Positions 9,363 through 18,668 of a DNA stretch of 64,000 nucleotides are shown here, piece by piece. A program made the translations under genes and the position numbers. The notes under the pieces are model-generated. The model searched no databases, had not been told where the DNA came from, and worked only from the letters and a program-made list of their open reading frames with translations. How positions within the stretch are numbered: the stretch's first letter is position 1; each line of letters begins with the position of its first letter. The stretch is from Candidatus Sulfuricurvum sp. RIFRC-1 (GTDB taxonomy: Bacteria > Campylobacterota > Campylobacteria > Campylobacterales > Sulfurimonadaceae), in NCBI RefSeq assembly GCF_000310245.1, contig NC_020505.1, positions 1,770,001 through 1,834,000 on the forward strand. The letters run 5' to 3'.

Positions 9363-10460
9363 GTGAACAGTGCCACCCAAAAAATGGTCGAACAAACGAT
9401 CGAGAGTATCGTCCAAATTACCAATCCTTACGGAAGCGGAAGCGGATTTCTCATTGACGGTCTTATCATCACCAATTCCCACGTAGTAAGCGGTCTTAAA
9501 GAGGTGCTTATCAGTACCAAAACACTCCCGAAAACAATCGGAACCGTTATCTATGACGATCCCGCTTTCGATTTGGCCTTTATCCGATCCCCAATCCTGA
9601 TTGAGCATAAAAATCCGTTGATCCTCTCCTCGCAAAGTGTACAAGATGGAGACAACGTTATCGCCATCGGGCACCCCTATGGTCTCAACTACTCCACAAC
9701 CGAGGGGATTGTGTCCAAAGCTACAAGGCTGCAAGGAGAAGTGGAATACATCCAATTTGACGCGGCGATTAATCCCGGAAACAGCGGTGGACCGCTTCTG
9801 AATGAATCAGCAGAGGTGATCGGAGTCAATACGTTTATCATCCAAAATTCGAACAATTTGGGATTTGCCCTCCCCGCATATACCCTCAAAGAAGCCCTCA
9901 ATCAGTTTAATGCTCTAAAAACCGAAGATGTTATTCGATGCGGTTCGTGCAAAAATTTGATCCATGAAACCTCTATCAAAAATGATTATTGCCCTAAATG
10001 CGGCACAAAACTCGAAGTAGCCAAACGCCGACGCGAAGGGTATAAACCCTCCGGTGTCGTAGCGTTGATTGAGAAGATTCTGAAAGCTTTGGAGATCAAT
10101 GTTACACTTGCTCGACGGAGTCAAAGAAGCTGGCGATTTGAGATGGGGACTACCCGAATCGATATCAACTACTACGATAACGGAATCATCATCGCCGATT
10201 CAGCCCTCTGCCGTATCCCGCAGGAAAATATCGAAGAGCTATACGATTTTTTACTCTCTGAGAACAGTGTTCTAGAGCGGCTCCAATTCTCGATCAACGA
10301 AAATACGGTCTATCTCTCCTACATCATCGTCGATTCTTCTTTGAGCGAAGAATACGGCACTGCTGCATTACGCAAACTTTTTGACAATGCACCCCGATAT
10401 CAAGCTCTATTGCTTAGTCAGTTTAAAGCGCTGGAACCGAAGTTTGATGAGTTTGAATAA
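9363..10460 (+). CDS. Cytosolic trypsin-like serine protease with zinc ribbon and YbjN-like domain
   Basis: The 365-residue protein starts at GTG, with GGAAG just upstream inside the preceding stop region. Residues 1-185 are an HtrA/trypsin-type domain with the full triad His40 (NSHVV), Asp70 (FDLAF) and Ser141 (GNSGGP). No signal peptide and no PDZ domain are present. Cys193, Cys196, Cys210 and Cys213 form a CxxC...CxxC zinc ribbon. Residues about 232-360 resemble YbjN/type III chaperone-like folds (inference from strand pattern). The missing signal suggests action in the cytosol. It is coupled to the unknown 8032 gene and converges on the DUF502 gene. Confidence 0.82.
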   Translation: MNSATQKMVEQTIESIVQITNPYGSGSGFLIDGLIITNSHVVSGLKEVLISTKTLPKTIGTVIYDDPAFDLAFIRSPILIEHKNPLILSSQSVQDGDNVIAIGHPYGLNYSTTEGIVSKATRLQGEVEYIQFDAAINPGNSGGPLLNESAEVIGVNTFIIQNSNNLGFALPAYTLKEALNQFNALKTEDVIRCGSCKNLIHETSIKNDYCPKCGTKLEVAKRRREGYKPSGVVALIEKILKALEINVTLARRSQRSWRFEMGTTRIDINYYDNGIIIADSALCRIPQENIEELYDFLLSENSVLERLQFSINENTVYLSYIIVDSSLSEEYGTAALRKLFDNAPRYQALLLSQFKALEPKFDEFE

Positions 10461-10468
10461 GCCAATTA

Positions 10469-10516
10469 TGCCTCGAATGAGGCAAGCTTTAGTGCCAAAG
10501 CGGCAAGCGTAGCTAA
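10469..10516. repeat. Intergenic repeat, copy A (palindromic head TGCCTC...GAGGCA)
   Basis: This 48-base stretch matches 46246-46292 at about 36 positions with one single-base gap. It starts with the inverted arms TGCCTC/GAGGCA, continues with CTTTAGTGCCA and ends with GCGTA-C-AA. It lies between convergent genes, and its right end runs into the last codons of the DUF502 gene. Confidence 0.55.
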
Positions 10517-11130
10517 TGGGATTTTATTTCATTTGCGTTCTGAATCAACATGGAAACTGCCTCTTTTTGAGGGAAATCGGCCCCCATGCTGATGATAAAG
10601 GACGATGCTTCCTGAAGACTCAAAGAGGTTTTTTTAATCAGTGATTCATCCACTAGTACTGTATAACCGCTCGTAGGATTGGGAGAAGTCGGGATAAATA
10701 CGACACAAATATTTTCGTGTCGATTCAGTAAATAAGCCGGTACCCATAACCCCTCTTTGGGATACTCGACCAACACCACCTCTTTTTTTGTCCCGTCTTC
10801 TCCGCCGCTTAGCATTGCCGCGAGTTTTTTAGAAACCGAATAGACAGAACGAATAGCGGGGATTTTCTCAAAGGTACTGTCAATCATCGAGACAAAAATA
10901 GAGCGTCCGTATTTCTCGATCGAAAACCCAAGTAGTGCAAAAATGGCGATAACACCTGCCATCAGCGCCAATGTCACCCCAAAAGAATTCGTGTAATCAT
11001 GAAGTGAAGAATAAGCACTTACCCCAAGGTTTTTCAAATAATTAACCACAACGATGACCAAAATCAGGGGAAAAAGAGACAATGCCCCGACAAAAATATA
11101 ACGAAGTAAAAATCTGATTTTTGTAGCCAT
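10513..11130 (-). CDS. DUF502 family inner-membrane protein
   Basis: The 205-residue product has two strong membrane segments, about 10-32 (YIFVGALSLFPLILVIVVVN) and 52-72 (VTLALMAGVIAIFALLGF), followed by a soluble domain with AIRSVYSVSKKL and FIPTSPNPTSG. That pattern is typical of DUF502 proteins, which have no settled function. It is a single gene on the minus strand facing the protease gene; its final codons coincide with the edge of the intergenic repeat. Confidence 0.85.
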   Translation of the reverse strand: MATKIRFLLRYIFVGALSLFPLILVIVVVNYLKNLGVSAYSSLHDYTNSFGVTLALMAGVIAIFALLGFSIEKYGRSIFVSMIDSTFEKIPAIRSVYSVSKKLAAMLSGGEDGTKKEVVLVEYPKEGLWVPAYLLNRHENICVVFIPTSPNPTSGYTVLVDESLIKKTSLSLQEASSFIISMGADFPQKEAVSMLIQNANEIKSH

Positions 11131-11220
11131 TGAGTAAAACCTTTTTATTATAACAAATTGCGCAATTATAGAATACTTTTTGAAACACTTTACTACAATA
11201 ACACAACTAGAGGAGAGACC

Positions 11221-13173
11221 ATGCAGCCATTTGCCGATTTTAAACTGAATTTAGAGACTTTTATCTCTGATCTGAATGCCCTTATCGAAATTAACCACAA
11301 AACTATTACCGATTTGTTAGCCACACCCAACAAAACCTATGCCAACTTTGTCCGTCCCTTTGATCTAATGGAAGAAGATTTAGAGCTTTTGTTTACTCCG
11401 TTATCCCATATTAACGCCGTTAAAAACTCCGAAGAATCTCAAAAAGTGTACGCCGATGCCCTCCCTATTCTCACCGATTACTCGACTTTTGTCGGACAAA
11501 ATCTTGAGATCTACGAAGCATTTAAAGCTGTCAAAACCAACGAATACGATTCATTGAATACCGAACAATGCCGTATTCTGGATCTCAACATCCTCCATTT
11601 TGAACTCGCGGGAGCCCATCTGGATGAAATGTCAAAACAACGGCTATCGGAAATCAATCTTCGAAAAAGCACCCTCACCAACGACTTTTCGCAAAATGTC
11701 CTGGACGCTACCAACGCTTATGAGAAAATCATTACCAATGAAATCGATGTCGAAGGGATTCCCGAAAGCGATTTGGAAAATGCCCGTTTCGAAGAAGATG
11801 GTATCACAAAATACCGTTTTACTCTACAAATGCCATCCTACATCGCCTACATGACCTATGGTCCGAACCGAAGTATCCGTGAGGAGATATATCGTGCCTA
11901 CACCACCCGAGCGCCTCAAAACGGAGCTATCATCGATGAACTGATGCGTCTGCGTCAAGAGAGTGCCGTACTTCTAGGCTTTGAAAATTACGCCGAATAT
12001 TCCCTCGCTTCCAAAATGGCACCGAGTACGGAAAGCGTTTTAAAATTTCTGGATGAACTTATCGAAGCTTCTCGTAAACAAGGGATGCGTGAACTCGAAG
12101 AGCTTCGTGCCATCGCTCCAAATATCGACCTGCAAAGTTATGACAGCGCCTACTATGGAGAAATCCTCAAAAAAGACCAATACGATATCGACGAAGAGGA
12201 ATATCGTCCCTACTTCGAACAACACAGCGTGATGGAGGGGATGTTTACGTTTTTGTATGAGCTCTTTGGTATTCAATTTGTCCGCCAAAACATTGATCTT
12301 TGGGATGAAAAAGCAAGCGTTTATGACATCTATGAGGATGAAAAACTCACTGCGCGTGTCTACTTCGATCTCGAAGCCCGTAAAAACAAACGAGGCGGTG
12401 CTTGGATGCACAATTTCCAAACCCATTGCGAAGATACGGCAGGGTGTACTCATCTCTCCAGTGCCTTTGTCGTCTGTAACTTTCCCCCATCCTCGGAGAG
12501 TTCACCCTCATTGCTTCGACACGATGATGTCGTCACCCTCTTTCATGAGATGGGACATACCATTCACCATTTGCTCAGTCGTGTAAAAGAGCACGGCGTA
12601 AGCGGCGTGAACGGTGTCGAGTGGGATGCGGTAGAATTCCCATCCCAATTTTTGGAAAACTTCGCTTATGAGCCAAAAGTGCTAAAACTTTTCGCCAAAC
12701 ATTTTGAGAGCGCAGAGGTGTTAAGCGATGAAATGATTGCCAAACTGATCCGTGCCAAAAATTTCCAAAGCGGTATGTTTATGCTTCGACAAATCGAGTT
12801 TTCTCTCTTTGATTTCGAGCTTCACTCTAAACTCTATCAAGGCGATGAGCTTCAGAACCTTTTAGATTCGATCCGTGAGCGTACTGCTTTGATTAAGCCG
12901 CCTGCTTACAATAAATTTCAAAATGGATTTAGCCACATTTTCAGCGGCGGGTACAGTGCAGGATATTACAGCTATAAGTGGGCAGAAGTATTGAGTGCCG
13001 ATGCCTATTATGCTATCGTTGATGAGGGTGTATTTGGCTCTGAACTTGCTCGTAAATACAAAGAGATCGTTTTAGCCAAAGGTGGATCACAGAGTATGCA
13101 GGAGCTGTTTGTGGAGATGATGGGACGAGAATGTGAATCTAAAAATCTCCTCCGTCTTAGCGGGATCGAATAA
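11221..13173 (+). CDS. M3 family oligopeptidase (oligopeptidase A-like)
   Basis: This zinc metallopeptidase is about 650 residues long; family members degrade short peptides in the cytosol. The zinc site HEMGH is present in TLFHEMGHTIHH with the downstream Glu region (FPSQFLENFA), as in PrlC/OpdA. I chose ATG 11221 because GAGGAGAGACC lies directly before it; an upstream in-frame extension to 11158 has no ribosome site and is not protein-like. The next gene begins right after its stop codon. Confidence 0.93.
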   Translation: MQPFADFKLNLETFISDLNALIEINHKTITDLLATPNKTYANFVRPFDLMEEDLELLFTPLSHINAVKNSEESQKVYADALPILTDYSTFVGQNLEIYEAFKAVKTNEYDSLNTEQCRILDLNILHFELAGAHLDEMSKQRLSEINLRKSTLTNDFSQNVLDATNAYEKIITNEIDVEGIPESDLENARFEEDGITKYRFTLQMPSYIAYMTYGPNRSIREEIYRAYTTRAPQNGAIIDELMRLRQESAVLLGFENYAEYSLASKMAPSTESVLKFLDELIEASRKQGMRELEELRAIAPNIDLQSYDSAYYGEILKKDQYDIDEEEYRPYFEQHSVMEGMFTFLYELFGIQFVRQNIDLWDEKASVYDIYEDEKLTARVYFDLEARKNKRGGAWMHNFQTHCEDTAGCTHLSSAFVVCNFPPSSESSPSLLRHDDVVTLFHEMGHTIHHLLSRVKEHGVSGVNGVEWDAVEFPSQFLENFAYEPKVLKLFAKHFESAEVLSDEMIAKLIRAKNFQSGMFMLRQIEFSLFDFELHSKLYQGDELQNLLDSIRERTALIKPPAYNKFQNGFSHIFSGGYSAGYYSYKWAEVLSADAYYAIVDEGVFGSELARKYKEIVLAKGGSQSMQELFVEMMGRECESKNLLRLSGIE

Positions 13174-14181
13174 ATGCGTATTGCGTTGATTTTGGGATTA
13201 CTAATCTCATTTTTGGGAGGGGTGGAAGTGAAAATTGCAAGCTATAACGTCGAAAACCTTTTTGATATGAACCGTGATGGCAACGAATATGAAGAGTATA
13301 TCCCCAACGGCGATTGGGGGTGGACTGAGACAATGTATAAGATTAAGCTCAACAATACCGCTGCTGTTATCCGTGGAATCAATGCCGATATTATCGGTTT
13401 GCAGGAGATTGAATCTGAAACTGCCCTCAAAGCCCTCAAGACCGAGCTCAAACGCCAAGGGCTCTATTATCGATATTATGTATTTGCACGAAATAAAAAC
13501 TCTTCGGTCAATACCGCATTACTGAGCCGATACCCCATCCAAAGTGGACTTAGACATCCAATCACGTATAATGGACGTTATCGTGATATTCTCGAAGCAA
13601 AAATCGATATCAACGGTCAATCTTTACGGGTATTTGTCAATCACTGGAAATCGAAAAGCGGTCCTGAAAGTAAGCGAATCCTAAGTGCCAAACGTCTATC
13701 TCAGCGCTTGGCTGAGCTCTCAGAAAATGAACCGTACGTACTGTTGGGGGACTTTAATTCCCACTATGAAGAGTATAAAACCTTCCTCAAAAGCCGTAAG
13801 CACAATGATACAGAAGGTATTACAGGGATCAATCATATCCTGCATACCATTGATGATGAGGGGAATCCAATCACGTATGCATCACTTAAAGAAAACAATG
13901 AACACCTCTACAACCTTTGGTATGAAGTGAGTCCTGAGAAACGATGGAGTCATCAGTATCGAGGAAAAGGGGAAGGATTGGATAATATCATTATCTCTCC
14001 CGCACTTGCCGATGGAGAGGGACTAGAATACGTTCGGGGAAGTTTTAACCGATATGATCCCGATTTTTTGTTTTACAAAGGAAAAGTATACCGCTGGCAA
14101 CAAAGTCGTAAGCATCCCAAACACCATTTAGGTGAAGGATATTCCGATCACCTTCCAATTTATGCCCTGTTTCGAATGTAA
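13174..14181 (+). CDS. Exported endonuclease/exonuclease/phosphatase (EEP) family protein
   Basis: Of the 335 residues, the first 16 or so (MRIALILGLLISFLGG) are a signal peptide. EEP-fold hallmarks follow: ASYNVENLF (Asn), GLQEIES (metal Glu), VNHWKSK (His), LLGDFN (Asp/Asn) and the C-terminal SDHLPIYA (Asp-His pair). It probably cleaves phosphodiesters outside the inner membrane, perhaps nucleic acids; the substrate cannot be told from sequence. The start abuts the M3 peptidase stop and its stop TAA overlaps the ATG of the CHAD gene by one base, so the three genes form an operon. Confidence 0.88.
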   Translation: MRIALILGLLISFLGGVEVKIASYNVENLFDMNRDGNEYEEYIPNGDWGWTETMYKIKLNNTAAVIRGINADIIGLQEIESETALKALKTELKRQGLYYRYYVFARNKNSSVNTALLSRYPIQSGLRHPITYNGRYRDILEAKIDINGQSLRVFVNHWKSKSGPESKRILSAKRLSQRLAELSENEPYVLLGDFNSHYEEYKTFLKSRKHNDTEGITGINHILHTIDDEGNPITYASLKENNEHLYNLWYEVSPEKRWSHQYRGKGEGLDNIIISPALADGEGLEYVRGSFNRYDPDFLFYKGKVYRWQQSRKHPKHHLGEGYSDHLPIYALFRM

Positions 14182-14966
14182 TGCAGATTGGCTATAATGA
14201 CCAAATGGAACCAAGCAAACTAACCCAATATTTATGCTATCAGCTCTATCATGCACGAGTGCTTCTCCATTCGCTCCACTACAGTGCGAAAGAGGAGGAA
14301 ATCCATGAATTCCGAGTCACCCTTCGCCGGATCCGCTCACTCGTTAAACTCTTTTTAGTCGGGTCACTCCCTTTTCCAAAACCGCTCAAGGCCGCCATGC
14401 AAGAGAGCAATTCGATTCGCGAGCTCGATGTACTTATCCGTTCGCTCTCACGCTCCAAATATCCTAAACTTTACAAATATCTCTTCAAACTCCGAAAAGA
14501 GCGGGTTAAAACCCTTTTTACACCCAAGTATAGAGATAAAACACTCGCACTGATTGATGATTATTCACATCTTCTTTCTCACAGTAATCCTGATTTTCTC
14601 TCCGAAATTCTGATACAAAAAGTGCTTACCCACTACCAACATTGCTTAGATTCCTATCTAGCCCTTGAAAACGATGCCGATTCTAAAACACTTCATCGTC
14701 TACGCATTGAGTTCAAAGATGCTCGTTACGGTTTTGAATTTTTGGAGATTTCAGATCTGCATCACTGCAAAGAAGTTATCGCTCATTGTAAACAGCTCCA
14801 AAATACTTTAGGAGCGATTCAAGACACCGTCAATCAAATCGATCTGCTCAAAAAAATCTATCAACAATACCCTTTATCGGAAACAAAAGAGCTTTTGCAA
14901 AAACAAAAAAAAGTACTTCAAAAACTCAAAGACACCACTCGATCGGAGTTATCTTCATCGATATAA
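14181..14966 (+). CDS. CHAD domain protein
   Basis: The 261-residue all-helical protein has the two CHAD half-repeats with conserved His/Arg lines: IHEFRVTLRRIRSLVKLF near residue 37 and LHRLRIEFKDARYGFEFLE in the second half. CHAD domains bind polyphosphate in characterised cases; that role here is inference. The start may be ATG 14181 (overlapping the previous stop) or ATG 14205 (MEPSKL). Its last 41 bases overlap the 3' end of ung on the other strand. Confidence 0.87.
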   Translation: MQIGYNDQMEPSKLTQYLCYQLYHARVLLHSLHYSAKEEEIHEFRVTLRRIRSLVKLFLVGSLPFPKPLKAAMQESNSIRELDVLIRSLSRSKYPKLYKYLFKLRKERVKTLFTPKYRDKTLALIDDYSHLLSHSNPDFLSEILIQKVLTHYQHCLDSYLALENDADSKTLHRLRIEFKDARYGFEFLEISDLHHCKEVIAHCKQLQNTLGAIQDTVNQIDLLKKIYQQYPLSETKELLQKQKKVLQKLKDTTRSELSSSI

Positions 14967-15600
14967 GGTAATCATTCGTTTGACTAAACGGCTTCGACCC
15001 GAAAAACCCTCGATACGATGAAAGGGGTGAGGGATGGGGTGCTTTGAGGATCAGGTGTTTAGTTCCGTCTATCAATGAAGCTTTCTTCCCCGCCGGAGCG
15101 CCCCAGAGGATAAAGATAATATGCTCACGCTGTTCACTGAGTGTTTTAATCACTTGATCACTAAACCGTTCCCATCCACGCTCTTTATGGGAAAACGGCT
15201 CTCCGGAACGGACGGTGAGAAGGGTGTTCAGTAGCAATACACCTTCCTGCGCCCAGTGGCTCAAATCACCGCTTTTAGGATAATCACACCCGATATCAGA
15301 TACCAGCTCTTTAAAAATATTTTGGAGCGATGGGGGAAGCGCTACACCGTGTTGTACCGAAAATGATAAACCGTGTGCCTGACCTGCTCCGTGATAAGGA
15401 TCTTGCCCTAAGATGACGACTTTGACCTTTTCAAACGGGGTGGAGTTAAATGCATTAAAAATATGGCTTCCATGGGGAAAAATTGTATAATTTTTCTTCT
15501 CTTCGACCAAAAAAGCTTTGAGTTCTTCCATATAGGGATGGGTAAATTCAGCCTTTAATGCCTCTTTCCAACTTTCATGAATAACCGGAGAAACACTCAT
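14926..15600 (-). CDS. ung: Uracil-DNA glycosylase (family 1)
   Basis: The enzyme removes uracil from DNA in base-excision repair. The 224-residue sequence has the catalytic GQDPYHGAGQAHGLSFSV segment and the HPSPLSSYRGF leucine-loop motif, as in classic Ung. It begins just 4 bases after the hspR stop on the minus strand, so it may be read from the heat-shock promoter. Its 3' end overlaps the convergent CHAD gene by 41 bases. Confidence 0.96.
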   Translation of the reverse strand: MSVSPVIHESWKEALKAEFTHPYMEELKAFLVEEKKNYTIFPHGSHIFNAFNSTPFEKVKVVILGQDPYHGAGQAHGLSFSVQHGVALPPSLQNIFKELVSDIGCDYPKSGDLSHWAQEGVLLLNTLLTVRSGEPFSHKERGWERFSDQVIKTLSEQREHIIFILWGAPAGKKASLIDGTKHLILKAPHPSPLSSYRGFFGSKPFSQTNDYLISMKITPIEWCL

Positions 15601-15604
15601 CGGG

Positions 15605-15991
15605 CTACTTTAAAATATCATCGTCAAAAATAACCATTTCATAAATACTACGTTTGGTTACAAGCGATTTTTCGGGAGGTACACCGCTGGAATTTCGCAT
15701 ACGAGAGATTTCAGCACGAAGTTCGATCATCTCTTGCTCCATCGCCTCCATTTTTTCTTTAAGACGCATCACCACATCGACACCGGCAAGATTTACTCCC
15801 ACTTCACGGGTAAGACGCAAAATCATTTTAATTTTCTCAATATCCCGCTGAGAATAAAGACGGATACGCCCGTCCGAACGCGAAGGTGCGATTAGATTTT
15901 CCCGCTCATATTGACGAAGGGTTTGTGGATGAATATCCAAAATTTTGGCAACAATACTGATCATATAAACCGGTTCGTCAAAATGGTGCAT
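15605..15991 (-). CDS. hspR: HspR, MerR-family heat-shock repressor
   Basis: The 128-residue protein has a MerR-type winged helix-turn-helix at the N-terminus ([24 protein letters not shown], then [11 protein letters not shown]) and a C-terminal coiled coil (about 80-105). HspR represses chaperone genes through HAIR inverted repeats in actinobacteria, Helicobacter and Campylobacter. It lies 3 bases after the cbpA stop in the classic cbpA-hspR arrangement, and a HAIR-like operator is present in front of cbpA, so self-repression of this operon is likely. Confidence 0.93.
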   Translation of the reverse strand: MHHFDEPVYMISIVAKILDIHPQTLRQYERENLIAPSRSDGRIRLYSQRDIEKIKMILRLTREVGVNLAGVDVVMRLKEKMEAMEQEMIELRAEISRMRNSSGVPPEKSLVTKRSIYEMVIFDDDILK

Positions 15992-15994
15992 CTC

Positions 15995-16879
15995 TTACTC
16001 CTGTGGAAGTGATTTTTTCATCACATCGACTAAATCAGAATCCAGTTTCTCAACAGCAGGCAATACAATATTCGCTTTGAGATACAAATCACCGCGAACG
16101 GAGGTTTGTCGGTTCATCACCCCCATCTCTTTGAGACGGAAACGTTGGCCGTTTTTGGTGTTTTCAGGCACCTTTAGCGTCACCTCTTTTTCCAGTGTTT
16201 GAATAGCCACTTTGCCGCCGAAGAGTGCGGCATAGAGAGGAACATTAAACGTTTTGACGAGGTTGTCTCCCTCACGCTCATATTCAGGGTTAGCGGCCAC
16301 ATCGATTCGTAAATACAAATCACCCGCTTGATTTCCGGCACGTTTCCCTTTGCCTCGAACACGAAGTTTTTCACCGCTTTTTATCCCGGCAGGAATTTTA
16401 ATGTCAAAACTCTCCCCCGAGAGGCTGATCGAGTGTTTTCCACCCAATACCGCAACGGCAAACGGAACGGTAACATTAGCATCGATATCGAGGTTCATCC
16501 CTCCGCCAAAACCACCGCCGAAGCCTGATCCGCCTCCGAAGCCGCCGAAACCGCCCCCGCCGAATCCGCCAGAACCTCCGCCACCGAACATACTGCGTAA
16601 AATTTCATCCAAATCGACATTTCCACCCTGACCACGGGCAAAATCATGGAAATTCTGACCGCCGAACATCGAATCCCCGTACTGATCGTATTTTGCCCGT
16701 TTCTCTTTGTCACTAAGCACTTCATACGCCGCATTGATCTCTTTAAATTTCTCTTCGGCTGCGGGATCTTTGTTCACATCCGGGTGATATTGGCGCGCCA
16801 GTTTTCGATACGCTTTTTTGATCTCCGCTTCGCTGGCTCCGGGGGCTATTTCGAGAGTAGTGTATAAACTTTTTGACAT
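15995..16879 (-). CDS. cbpA: CbpA/DnaJ-type co-chaperone
   Basis: The 294-residue protein has an N-terminal J-domain with HPD at residues 32-34, which stimulates DnaK ATPase. A very glycine/phenylalanine-rich linker follows (about 85-130, many GGFGG units). The C-terminal substrate-binding domains are typical of CbpA. The cysteine zinc fingers of true DnaJ are missing, which is why I call it CbpA-like. The gene heads the cbpA-hspR(-ung) run and has a good promoter with an HspR operator upstream. Confidence 0.94.
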   Translation of the reverse strand: MSKSLYTTLEIAPGASEAEIKKAYRKLARQYHPDVNKDPAAEEKFKEINAAYEVLSDKEKRAKYDQYGDSMFGGQNFHDFARGQGGNVDLDEILRSMFGGGGSGGFGGGGFGGFGGGSGFGGGFGGGMNLDIDANVTVPFAVAVLGGKHSISLSGESFDIKIPAGIKSGEKLRVRGKGKRAGNQAGDLYLRIDVAANPEYEREGDNLVKTFNVPLYAALFGGKVAIQTLEKEVTLKVPENTKNGQRFRLKEMGVMNRQTSVRGDLYLKANIVLPAVEKLDSDLVDVMKKSLPQE

Positions 16880-16919
16880 AGTTGTATCCTATTAAAATTA
16901 TCGTTAAATATTTTACAAA

Positions 16920-16949
16920 ATTATAGCACTAAGTTTGAGTCAATGTCAA
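16920..16949 (-). promoter_or_regulatory. Sigma70-type promoter of cbpA-hspR
   Basis: On the minus strand TTGACA (16949-16944) and TATAAT (16925-16920) are separated by 18 bases, both perfect consensus. The -10 box lies about 40 bases upstream of the cbpA ATG. The -35 box lies inside the HspR operator, so repressor binding would block the polymerase. Confidence 0.75.
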
Positions 16950-16954
16950 TCAAG
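16934..16954. promoter_or_regulatory. HAIR-like HspR operator
   Basis: The plus strand reads TTTGAGT, seven bases, then AATCAAG. The known HAIR consensus is CTTGAGT-N7-ACTCAAG, so each half differs at one base and the spacing is exact. The site overlaps the -35 of the cbpA promoter and hspR is in the operon, which makes autoregulation the simplest reading. Confidence 0.75.
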
Positions 16955-17026
16955 GTTAAAAAGAAGAACTCGTAAAACAGGGGAATAAGAAGTTTTTAGA
17001 ATTGCGCCTGGAAGACGCAACTATTC

Positions 17027-18562
17027 TTAGTGAAGGAAGTGACGAACTCCGGTGAAGTAAAGTGCCATACCGTGTTCATCAGCGGCGGCAATGACCTCTT
17101 CATCACGTACCGAACCGCCCGGCTGAATAACCGTTTTAACACCCGCACCCGCCGCCGCGTCGATAGAATCACGGAATGGGAAGAATGCTTCAGACGCCAA
17201 TGCAGAACCGCTGACATCCAGACCCATCTCTTCAGCTTTGCGCAATGCACAGCGCGCCGCATCGACACGTGAGGTCATCCCCATACCGACCGCTACCATC
17301 GCCGCATCTTTGACGTAGACAACACAGTTTGATTTAGTGAGGGAAGCGACCTTATAAGCGATTTCCGCATCTCTCAAAGCGGCATCACTCGCAACGTGTT
17401 TGGTGACGAGCGCAGCATTAGCAACTTCCTCGTGAGTTACACGGTCAGCGTCTTGGAATACGAATCCGCCGTCGATGTGTTTGAAATCGATCGCGTCGTT
17501 GCTAAGAGCAATACGATCACTTCCGTATTCGAAAAGTTTGAGACGTTTTTTCGGCTCGAACACGGCGCGTGCTTCCTCATCGATACGTCCGGCAATAATC
17601 ACTTCGAGGAACATCTCGTTCATTTTCTCGGCAAGCTCTTTGGTCACGACACCGTTTACCGCAACGACACCGCCGAACGCGGAGATTGGATCACATTTGA
17701 GCGCTTCAGTGTATGCATCGAGGAGATTTTCACGAATCGCGAAACCACACGGATTACCGTGTTTGACGATACAGATTGCATTCTCATCCCCAAATGCCGC
17801 CGCGATTTTCACCGCACCGCTGATGTCGGTGAGGTTGTTGAAACTCGCTTCCCCTTTGAGGGTTTTAAAGTTTTTGCTGAAGAAAGTGTCAAACTCATAT
17901 AAACCGCCCTTTTGGTGCGGGTTTTCGCCGTAACGGGTATCCATTACCTTATTGCCGACGATGAACTGTTTAGAGCCCATACAGTTGTTGAACCGTTTGT
18001 TCATGTAGTTGGCGATCATAGAATCATACGCCGCAGTGTGCTCATACGCTTTAATCATCAGATCACGGCGGAACTCCATTGTGTTTTCACCGTTAGCAAT
18101 TGCATTGAGAACGAGGGAATAATCCGATGGATCGGTAAGGATGATAACGCTGTCAAAGTTTTTCGCCGCAGAGCGAACCATCGCAGGGCCGCCGATGTCG
18201 ATGTTTTCGATGATCTCTTCGAAATCATCGGTTTTCTCAATCGTCGCTTTAAACGGATAGAGGTTGACACATACCAAATCAATCGCTTCAACACCGAGTT
18301 CTACCGCTTGGTCGAGGTGAGATTGTTTGTCGCGTCGGTGTAAAATCCCGCCGTGGATGTACGGATTGAGAGTTTTAACACGCCCTTCAAAACACTCAGG
18401 GAATTTAGTCACTTCATCGATCTCGATGGCACTCACACCCGCATCCGTGAGCATTTTGTATGTTCCGCCCGTAGAGATAATCTGATAATCCAAACCGATA
18501 AGAGATTTGGCAAACTCAACGATGTTGCTTTTATCGCTGACACTGAGCAATGCACGCTTCAT
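17027..18562 (-). CDS. purH: Bifunctional AICAR transformylase/IMP cyclohydrolase
   Basis: PurH carries out the last two steps of IMP synthesis. The 511-residue protein starts [18 protein letters not shown], with the cyclohydrolase (MGS-like) domain first and the transformylase domain after about residue 135 ([19 protein letters not shown], near the C-terminus [12 protein letters not shown]). I chose ATG 18562 because AAAGGA lies about 5 bases before it; a 10-residue upstream extension lacks a ribosome site. It is monocistronic and divergent from siaA. Confidence 0.96.
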   Translation of the reverse strand: MKRALLSVSDKSNIVEFAKSLIGLDYQIISTGGTYKMLTDAGVSAIEIDEVTKFPECFEGRVKTLNPYIHGGILHRRDKQSHLDQAVELGVEAIDLVCVNLYPFKATIEKTDDFEEIIENIDIGGPAMVRSAAKNFDSVIILTDPSDYSLVLNAIANGENTMEFRRDLMIKAYEHTAAYDSMIANYMNKRFNNCMGSKQFIVGNKVMDTRYGENPHQKGGLYEFDTFFSKNFKTLKGEASFNNLTDISGAVKIAAAFGDENAICIVKHGNPCGFAIRENLLDAYTEALKCDPISAFGGVVAVNGVVTKELAEKMNEMFLEVIIAGRIDEEARAVFEPKKRLKLFEYGSDRIALSNDAIDFKHIDGGFVFQDADRVTHEEVANAALVTKHVASDAALRDAEIAYKVASLTKSNCVVYVKDAAMVAVGMGMTSRVDAARCALRKAEEMGLDVSGSALASEAFFPFRDSIDAAAGAGVKTVIQPGGSVRDEEVIAAADEHGMALYFTGVRHFLH

Positions 18563-18668
18563 GCAGTTCCTTTGATTGGGTCGTATGCCCATAAATTAAT
18601 GGTGGAATTGTAACAAAAAGTGCTTTAGGGGAAGGTAAATCGCTTCGTTTGAGAGAATGACGAACCTC

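Noticed and set aside
10469-10490. Rho-independent terminator for the protease gene
   Set aside because: There is no T-run after the stem, and a near-identical copy sits between divergent genes at 46246, so it fits a repeat better than a terminator.
11158-11220. N-terminal extension of the M3 peptidase
   Set aside because: No ribosome site precedes it and the residues are not family-like, while a strong GAGGAG lies before ATG 11221.
16350-16631. Proline-rich plus-strand frame (many PPKP units)
   Set aside because: It is the reverse reading of the glycine-rich linker codons of cbpA, not a gene.
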